In this document: positions 6,462 to 11,433 of the stretch, one piece after another
Position numbering within the stretch: the first letter of the stretch is position 1
Layout of the letters: each line of letters begins with the position of its first letter
From: an uncultured Clostridia bacterium
Lineage (GTDB): Bacteria; Bacillota; Clostridia; Lachnospirales; CAG-274
Assembly: GCA_947629215.1 (NCBI GenBank)
Contig: CANRCU010000049.1
Span: forward strand, 1 to 11,433
DNA length: 11,433 nucleotides
Direction of reading: 5' to 3'
Program-made: the position numbers and the translations under genes
The notes under the pieces: generated by a model
What the model was told of the DNA's origin: nothing
Seen by the model: the letters and a program-made list of their open reading frames with translations, nothing else
Databases searched by the model: none

Positions 6462-7652
6462 ATGATAAAAAAAACAGCAAACACTATATTGGTAATCATA
6501 ATAGCAGTTATTGGCTGTAATGCGGTTCCGACATTTGCATCCGATATAAAAGCAGAAATTTCTGTTGAAAAAGAAAATAATCTTGACAGTTGCTATGACA
6601 ATTTTACAATTATAGACAAAGCCGATATTTTAGCAACATCGATAGATATAAAAGGTATTGATTCCTTTGAAAATGTAGATTCAATAATACTAAACCCTAA
6701 TTTAAAAAACGATGAAAAAACGGTTTATGACACTATCAGTTGGGAAGAAACAGTAAAAGCCAAAATAAAAATAGGCGATAACTGTATTAATGGCGAAAAA
6801 GGCAAATCAAGTTTTTCGACTGTCTGCTATATACAGCCTGATTCGGAATCATCAATGCTGCCGTTTGACGGTGTTAAATTTCTGGCACAAAACCTTTGTA
6901 TAGACGGGGTAGACACTTCTATAGGCAAAAATAACGGTTCCGTCAAAATAAATTACAACGGGAAAGAAATTATTTTTAACGAAAACTCCGATAAAATAAT
7001 TATTGATGATACGGCAAAGGACATCCCCAACGGTGCTTACTGTGAAAAACATAACGGCATATTATTCATTCCGTTAAGAAGTCTTTCATATGCTCTCGAC
7101 TGCAAAGTCGACTGGGTAGCCGAGGGAAAACAAGTTGACCTTGAAAGAACAAATAAAAGAACATCCAAAGTACAAAGAAATGTTGAAAGCAGTGTTAAAG
7201 CGGCAGAAACATCCTTTAAGGAGAAAAAGATAACAGATATTTCTATAGACAAGGTAGATATATCATGGTACGAAAAAGAACTGTTTAGCGAAGACCGGAA
7301 AGAACGTCGTGTTCATTCTGTCAGAAACTTACCTCATAATGTAGCGAAAATGGTTTATGACGAACTGTGCCAAACACTCAAAGGTAATTATAGTATACCT
7401 CTTTCTGCATCTAACATTCAAGTTGTCGAAAATAAGGACGGTTCTGTTTCTGTATTAAATATATCCGGCACGAAAAGTATAGATTCTATTGTATATGTAA
7501 CTTACTTTGATGTTTCTTGGAAAGAAGACGGCATTACAAAAAAAGCTTCACTCGGAACAAGCCGAGGAAACCGCAAAAGTGAAAAATACAAAGATTTTTA
7601 CGACCTTCCCGATGATGTAAGAATTTACATAAGAAAACGGCTTTTGGTTTAA
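6462..7652 (+). CDS. Secreted or lipid-anchored protein with copper-amine-oxidase-N-like domain
   Basis: The 396-residue product begins with a signal peptide (MIKKTANTILVIIIAVIGC..., core 8-18). Cleavage could be by signal peptidase I near VPTFAS (22-27), or by signal peptidase II at VIGC, with C19 as a lipid anchor. Residues about 161-228 resemble the copper amine oxidase N-terminal-like domain: VKINYNGKEIIF, then ILFIPLRSLSYALDCKVDWVAEGKQVDL. In Clostridia this domain is a wall/surface module without oxidase activity. The regions before and after it are not recognised. GAAGGG (6447-6452) lies 9 bases before ATG 6462; the in-frame ATG at 6453 abuts that site and is unlikely. The gene is much more AT-rich than its neighbours: 13 G+C in 60 bases at 6661-6720, against 31 in 60 at 4561-4620. 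This may mean transfer or relaxed selection. It has its own terminator and is monocistronic. Confidence 0.8.
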   Translation: MIKKTANTILVIIIAVIGCNAVPTFASDIKAEISVEKENNLDSCYDNFTIIDKADILATSIDIKGIDSFENVDSIILNPNLKNDEKTVYDTISWEETVKAKIKIGDNCINGEKGKSSFSTVCYIQPDSESSMLPFDGVKFLAQNLCIDGVDTSIGKNNGSVKINYNGKEIIFNENSDKIIIDDTAKDIPNGAYCEKHNGILFIPLRSLSYALDCKVDWVAEGKQVDLERTNKRTSKVQRNVESSVKAAETSFKEKKITDISIDKVDISWYEKELFSEDRKERRVHSVRNLPHNVAKMVYDELCQTLKGNYSIPLSASNIQVVENKDGSVSVLNISGTKSIDSIVYVTYFDVSWKEDGITKKASLGTSRGNRKSEKYKDFYDLPDDVRIYIRKRLLV

Positions 7653-7662
7653 ACGGCTTTTG
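7635..7662 (+). repeat. 12-bp direct repeat across the stop codon
   Basis: AAACGGCTTTTG occurs at 7635-7646 and again at 7651-7662, on both sides of the TAA at 7650-7652. The unit length is 16 bases, as from a small tandem duplication. The core ACGGCTTTTG also occurs at 6384-6393, upstream of the same gene. Confidence 0.7.
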
Positions 7663-7756
7663 AAACCAACCTTGTCGGAGCGATTAACATACATAAACAT
7701 CAATAAAAGATGGTCACAGGTATTTTTACAGACAAGGCACATTGTATTATGATAAC

Positions 7757-7784
7757 GGGGCTGTTAATAAGACAGCCCTTTTTT
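7757..7784 (+). terminator. Intrinsic terminator after the secreted-protein gene
   Basis: GGGCTGT (7758-7764) pairs with ACAGCCC (7772-7778) across a 7-base loop, followed by six T residues (7779-7784). It lies about 100 bases after the stop codon at 7652. The stretch between holds an imperfectly placed CCTTGTC/GACAAGG pair but no gene. Confidence 0.92.
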
Positions 7785-7812
7785 ATATATCGGAGTACAA
7801 AACAGCAAAACA

Positions 7813-7835
7813 AAACTTAAAAAAATATTAAGTTT
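7813..7835. repeat. AT-rich inverted repeat upstream of the ABC operon promoter
   Basis: AAACTTAA (7813-7820) and TTAAGTTT (7828-7835) form a perfect 8-bp inverted repeat with a 7-base centre. It ends 11 bases before the -35 box of the export operon, a position that suits an activator or repressor site. There is no T-run, so it is not a terminator. Confidence 0.5.
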
Positions 7836-7846
7836 AAGAGAATCTA

Positions 7847-7875
7847 TTGACATTTGTCACACATTTTTGTATATT
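7847..7875 (+). promoter_or_regulatory. Sigma-A promoter of the ABC export operon
   Basis: A perfect TTGACA (7847-7852) and TATATT (7870-7875) are separated by 17 bases. Transcription should start near 7882, leaving a leader of roughly 37 bases before the ATPase ATG at 7919. Confidence 0.8.
7848..7859. promoter_or_regulatory. Candidate operator overlapping the -35 box
   Basis: TGACATTTGTCA is a perfect inverted repeat (TGACA-TT-TGTCA) that covers five bases of the -35 hexamer and the start of the spacer. A protein bound here would block RNA polymerase, so a repressor site is the simplest reading. The ACA-N2-TGT core resembles sites of BlaI/CopY-type repressors (usually TACA-N2-TGTA), but no regulator gene is in the window and the match is not exact. 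Confidence 0.5.
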
Positions 7876-7918
7876 TAAATTAGATTTTTAAAGTAACAAA
7901 AATGCGAAAGGTCAAATT

Positions 7919-8614
7919 ATGAAACCTATCATAAAAGTGGAAAATCTGAGAAAAGAATATCCTGTCGGCGACGAAGTTGTTGTTGCGCTTGACGGCGTAA
8001 GTTTTGAGATAATGCCGTCGGAAATATGCTGTATATTCGGGGCGTCAGGTTCGGGCAAAAGCACGCTGCTCAACCAGTTGGCAGGGCTTGAAAAGCCGAC
8101 ATCGGGGCAGGTACTCATAGGCGGTGTACCCATATCGCGGCTGTCCGAAAAAGACCTTGCGATATTCAGGCAAAGGTATCTTGGTTTTATTTTTCAATCC
8201 TATAATCTTATGGCAAATATGACCGCTGCGGAAAATACCGCTTTGCCGCTTATGTTCAAAGGTATGCGCAAAAAAGAGGCGGTCGCAAGGGCGTGTTCGC
8301 TGCTTGAAACGGTCGGGCTTGGGCACAGGCTCAGACATTACCCGAAGGAAATGTCGGGCGGTCAGCAGCAGAGGGTAGGCATTGCGCGGGCTTTTATAAC
8401 AAAGCCTAAGATAATTTTTGCGGACGAGCCTACGGGCAACCTTGATACAAAGACTACGGGCGAAGTGATGAAAATGATAAAGGGTTTTGCGGAAAAATAC
8501 GAGCGGACGATAATACTTGTAACGCACGAACCCGACCTTGCGGAATATGCCACAAGGATAATTACCCTTGCGGACGGAAAAATAATCGATGATAGGAGGA
8601 AGGATCGAAAATGA
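7919..8614 (+). CDS. ABC transporter ATP-binding protein (LolD/MacB type)
   Basis: This is the ATPase of a type VII (MacB/FtsX/LolCDE-like) ABC system, which uses ATP to drive mechanical movement of periplasmic or extracellular domains. The 231-residue product has Walker A GASGSGKST (41-49), Q-loop Q93, signature SGGQQQR (146-152), Walker B IIFADEPTGNLD (165-176) and H-loop H203. The DEPTGNLD form and the AENTALPLMFKG stretch are typical of this subfamily. It is a complete, catalytically intact domain. AAAGG (7907-7911) lies 7 bases before the ATG. The stop overlaps the next start (ATGA, 8611-8614), and the permease gene begins downstream at 11055. The substrate cannot be told from the sequence. 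Confidence 0.95.
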   Translation: MKPIIKVENLRKEYPVGDEVVVALDGVSFEIMPSEICCIFGASGSGKSTLLNQLAGLEKPTSGQVLIGGVPISRLSEKDLAIFRQRYLGFIFQSYNLMANMTAAENTALPLMFKGMRKKEAVARACSLLETVGLGHRLRHYPKEMSGGQQQRVGIARAFITKPKIIFADEPTGNLDTKTTGEVMKMIKGFAEKYERTIILVTHEPDLAEYATRIITLADGKIIDDRRKDRK

Positions 8615-11052
8615 TAAGAAAAGCTGCGGTTTTTTTGATGTGTATAATGATGATGCTGCCTTATGTGCCAATTTTGGCGGCTGAAGGCTGCGCCCCCGAA
8701 ATTGACGATTACACGGTCAAAGACAGCGTAAATATGGATATGAGCCGTGTGCAGACAGGCGACAGTGTAAATATAGCCATAAAAATAAAGGATAAGCAGA
8801 TAAAGACAAGCGAAGTCACAGCCGACGGCATCGATGTTTTGAGTGTGGACGGCAGTTTCGGCAGTATAGAGCCGGACAGCGTTGTTATAGATTCCGACGG
8901 GGATTCTGCGCTCGAATATACGCTGAATTTCAAAGATGCCGTATATTCGGGTACGGGCAATGCTATCACATTCAAAATAAGATATACCGCCCTTAAACTC
9001 ACTTCCGAGCTTATAACGGCAAAAATAAGCGAGTGCAGCGAAACTGAGGAATCGACCCCAGAACAAACAGAAGACTACATACCCTATGTTGAGATAACAA
9101 GGGGCGATATAAGCAAGCCGATAAAGCCGAACAGCGATTTTGACCTTATGCTTATTGTCAAAAACAGGGGCAAAGTCAAAATAACAAAGCCTTATATGAC
9201 TGTTTCGCTGCCGTCCTCCATTGCGTCAAGAGAGGCGGTCGGCAATATCAAGCTGCCCGATATAAAACCCGGCGGCAGCGCAAAATTTACATTGAAATTA
9301 AAGAGCGAAAACTTTGTGGAGTCTTTTTCGGAAGATATAGATGTAATTCTTAACTACAACTACGGCACGAACCAGACGGGCAGTTATTCCGAAAAAATAC
9401 TTGTGCCTATGGAATCCAGCCGTTCTACCTCTGCACCCATAATACAGATATTAAGGGGCAAGCTGTCTGGTCCGCTGAATGCGGATGAAGAATTTGTGCT
9501 GCCGATAACGATAAAAAATGTGGGCGAGACCGAAATAACATCTCCGCTCATCTCGTTTACGGCGTCGGAAGAACTTCTGTTTATGGAGGACAATACATCA
9601 AAAACTTTGAATAAACTTGCGCCGAATGACGAAATAAAGTTGGAACTGAAATTAAAAACAAAAAAACAGCTTACCCTGCCCACGCAGGAGATCAATGCCG
9701 AGCTTAAATACAATTACAAAAACGGCAGCGAAACAGCGCAGGCAACGGATAATGCAAAACTTATAGTACCCACCAAACCGAATACGGAGGAGGGTACGGA
9801 ACCGATACTCAGAATTGTTCCAAATGATGTGCCTGCGCCCGTAAAGAGCGGTACTTCGTTTTCGACAGCAGTCTATATAGAAAATATCGGCAAAAACAAG
9901 ATAGAAAATGCGGTCCTGACTCTTGAATCGGGCGACGGGCTGATAATAACGGATCGGACCTCAAGCACAAATATCGGGACGGTAAAGGCGGGCGAAAGCA
10001 AAAAAATAGTTATCAAAGCAAGAACGACGGATAAACTCTCGGGTACGGCTCAGACCGTGACGGGAGAGCTTAAATATAATTACGATAACGGAAAGACCGT
10101 CGAAAAGGGCAGTGAGAGCGTAAAGCTTGTTATCCCGACCGTTCCCGACAAGGAAGATGAAGAAGAAACAAAATTAAAAAAGACCACCCCAAACATCATA
10201 ACGGATTCTTACAGCTACGGCGGTGTTCCGGTCGCAAACGGCGCACACTTTGAGCTGAATGTCGTTTTCGGCAACACAAGCAGGGATATTCCGCTTGAAA
10301 ACATCGTCCTTACCGTTGAAACGGGTGATGGTGTGACCATAACTTCGGCTTCGAATACATATTATTACGAACAAATGGCTGCGCTTGGCAAAAACAGCTG
10401 CAAAATACCTATGCAGGTGCTGCCCAATGCCGAGAGTAATTCGGTGCAGATAAGACTTCAGTTCAAATACGAGTATATCGACAACAAGGAACGCTGTCAG
10501 GTGACTTCCGAGCAGAATATTTCGGTGCCTGTTTACAAGCCCGACAAACTTGAAATAACGCTTGAACCCATTGCGCCCGCCACTGTAGGGCAGGAGCAGA
10601 CTGTCACACTTAATTATGTGAACAAGGGCAAGGGTCAGCTTTCAAATGTAAAAGCCGAGCTGGAGGGCGATGTTACGGCGCTTACTTCGGTACAGAATTT
10701 AGGTAATTTTGAATCGGGCAAGAGCGGCGCTATCAATTTTGTTGTTGTACCCGATATGCCGGGTGAATTTGAGTTTACGGTAAAGGTGTCTTATGAAGAT
10801 GCGAACATGGAGCCTAAGACCCTTGAATTTCCATGCGTTATACAGGCAGAGGAAATGTCGGACGAGGGTTTCGGTTTTGAGGATTACGGCGAAGAGATGA
10901 CCGATGAGGAAGGCGGCAGCGGCATAGGCAAAAAAATACTTATAGGTGTAGGTATAGGCGTGGCAGCGCTGATAGTGCTTATAATAATCATCAAGCTTAT
11001 CAAAAAACGCAGGAAAGCAAAAGACACCGTAAAAATAGATTGGGAGGCATGA
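8611..11052 (+). CDS. Membrane-anchored surface protein of tandem Ig-like (CARDB/COG1361-like) domains
   Basis: The 813-residue product has a signal peptide (about 1-24, cleavage near ILAA), a divergent first beta domain (about 25-142) and about five tandem Ig-like domains. These lie near 158-268, 276-388, 397-512, 526-640 and 645-745. Four of them end alike (LNYNYG...LVP, LKYNYK...IVP, LKYNYD...VIP, FKYEY...SVP), and each has a VKNRGK / IKNVGE / IENIGK / YVNKGK turn typical of CARDB-type folds. Then come an acidic linker (about 746-770), a membrane helix (773-797) and a basic cytoplasmic tail. It is thus anchored at the C-terminus with a stalk outside. AGGAGGAAGG (8594-8603) precedes the ATG, which overlaps the ATPase stop. 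Sitting between ATPase and permease, it is probably the extracellular partner of this exporter, replacing a MacA/HlyD adaptor (inference). I see no LPXTG motif and no catalytic motif. Confidence 0.85.
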   Translation: MIRKAAVFLMCIMMMLPYVPILAAEGCAPEIDDYTVKDSVNMDMSRVQTGDSVNIAIKIKDKQIKTSEVTADGIDVLSVDGSFGSIEPDSVVIDSDGDSALEYTLNFKDAVYSGTGNAITFKIRYTALKLTSELITAKISECSETEESTPEQTEDYIPYVEITRGDISKPIKPNSDFDLMLIVKNRGKVKITKPYMTVSLPSSIASREAVGNIKLPDIKPGGSAKFTLKLKSENFVESFSEDIDVILNYNYGTNQTGSYSEKILVPMESSRSTSAPIIQILRGKLSGPLNADEEFVLPITIKNVGETEITSPLISFTASEELLFMEDNTSKTLNKLAPNDEIKLELKLKTKKQLTLPTQEINAELKYNYKNGSETAQATDNAKLIVPTKPNTEEGTEPILRIVPNDVPAPVKSGTSFSTAVYIENIGKNKIENAVLTLESGDGLIITDRTSSTNIGTVKAGESKKIVIKARTTDKLSGTAQTVTGELKYNYDNGKTVEKGSESVKLVIPTVPDKEDEEETKLKKTTPNIITDSYSYGGVPVANGAHFELNVVFGNTSRDIPLENIVLTVETGDGVTITSASNTYYYEQMAALGKNSCKIPMQVLPNAESNSVQIRLQFKYEYIDNKERCQVTSEQNISVPVYKPDKLEITLEPIAPATVGQEQTVTLNYVNKGKGQLSNVKAELEGDVTALTSVQNLGNFESGKSGAINFVVVPDMPGEFEFTVKVSYEDANMEPKTLEFPCVIQAEEMSDEGFGFEDYGEEMTDEEGGSGIGKKILIGVGIGVAALIVLIIIIKLIKKRRKAKDTVKIDWEA

Positions 11053-11054
11053 AT

Positions 11055-11433
11055 ATGAGATCAAAAGATCTTATCGGCATATGCATAAACAATCTTTTAA
11101 GGCATAAGTCACGCACGCTGCTTACGATACTTGGGGTCATAGTCGGCTGTTGTTCGGTGGTCATAATGATCTCCTTCGGTATAGCAATGAAAATATCGCA
11201 AGAAAACATGCTCTCTCAAATGGGCGATCTTACCGTTATAGAGGTTTCAAAAAACCGTGACGAGCCGAAACTTAACGACAGTGTTATCGAAACCATTGAA
11301 GCCATACCCGAGGTGGAGTGCGTCAACCCCAAATACCGTATCACCGATAAGGCAATAAGAGCTTTCGGCGGTGAAAATGACCGATATGAAGTTGAGTATA
11401 TGAACTTTATAGGGCTGCGTCCGGAGGCGGTGG
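11055..11433 (+). CDS. MacB/FtsX-like ABC transporter permease, N-terminal part (3' end outside window)
   Basis: The open frame runs to the window end. Visible residues include MRSKDLIGICINNLLRHKSR, then a membrane helix LLTILGVIVGCCSVVIMISFGIAM. They are followed by the start of an extracellular domain: ENMLSQMGDLTVIEVSKN, then VIETIEAIPEVECVNPKYRI. The amphipathic start with LLRHKSRT-LLT-LGV-IG is the hallmark of MacB/YknZ-type permeases, whose large domain before helix 2 (MacB_PCD-like) begins as seen here. GGGAGG (11042-11047) lies 7 bases before ATG 11055; an in-frame ATG at 11049 is too close to that site. The gene follows the Ig-domain gene by 2 bases, so it completes the exporter operon. 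The remaining three membrane helices would be expected downstream. Confidence 0.93.
   Translation, partial: MRSKDLIGICINNLLRHKSRTLLTILGVIVGCCSVVIMISFGIAMKISQENMLSQMGDLTVIEVSKNRDEPKLNDSVIETIEAIPEVECVNPKYRITDKAIRAFGGENDRYEVEYMNFIGLRPEAV

Noticed and set aside
7670..7737. CCTTGTC (7670-7676) and GACAAGG (7731-7737) as a second terminator stem.
   Set aside because: The loop is over 50 bases and no T-run follows; the compact hairpin at 7757-7784 is the real terminator.
6160..7785. Boundaries of a transposon or integrated element around the AT-rich gene.
   Set aside because: No transposase, integrase, tRNA gene or clean terminal repeats with target duplication could be found; the shared TTGTCGG and ACGGCTTTTG words are too short.
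8362..9066. Minus-strand open frames across the ATPase and Ig-domain genes.
   Set aside because: The plus-strand genes carry clear family motifs over the same bases; the opposite frames show none and have no ribosome binding site of note.

Overview
The window looks like chromosome of an anaerobic Gram-positive member of the Clostridia (Bacillota). The evidence is the housekeeping gene order (mutL, an anaerobic RNR activase, a site-2-protease-like gene, scpA, scpB), strong GGAGG-type ribosome binding sites, a ThiI without a rhodanese domain, a NusG-domain-II membrane protein, and secreted proteins of clostridial type. The ATA isoleucine codon is very common even in core genes. All genes lie on the + strand. 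I see no tRNA, rRNA, CRISPR array, insertion sequence or phage gene. Species cannot be named from this sequence.

Region 1 (1-5518) is a tightly packed operon: the 3' part of mutL, an nrdG-like radical SAM activase, a site-2-protease-fold membrane protein that has lost its zinc and catalytic residues, scpA, scpB, thiI, and a NusG-domain-II protein. Neighbours overlap by 4 bases, abut, or are 4 to 11 bases apart, and I found no internal promoter or terminator. The operon mixes mismatch repair, anaerobic dNTP supply, chromosome condensation and tRNA/thiamine sulfur transfer.

Region 2 (5519-6159) is a single-gene unit. A near-perfect sigma-A promoter drives a small membrane-anchored protein with a lysine-rich tail, and a strong intrinsic terminator ends it.

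Region 3 (6160-7784) is a 300-base intergenic stretch followed by an AT-rich gene for a secreted protein with a copper-amine-oxidase-N-like domain, with its own terminator. The intergenic stretch holds nested inverted repeats that fold on paper into a three-way junction (6161-6237) and a second longer-range fold (6293-6410). It may encode a structured RNA. The secreted-protein gene is clearly more AT-rich than its neighbours.

Region 4 (7785-11433) is an ABC export operon. It has a sigma-A promoter with palindromes over and upstream of the -35 box, a LolD/MacB-type ATPase, an 813-residue surface protein of tandem Ig-like (CARDB/COG1361-like) domains with a C-terminal membrane anchor, and the start of a MacB/FtsX-like permease cut by the window end. 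The Ig-like protein sits where a MacA/HlyD adaptor gene would often be found.

The best candidates for something little described are the degenerate site-2 protease in the scpAB operon, the structured intergenic RNA, and the exporter with an Ig-domain partner protein.
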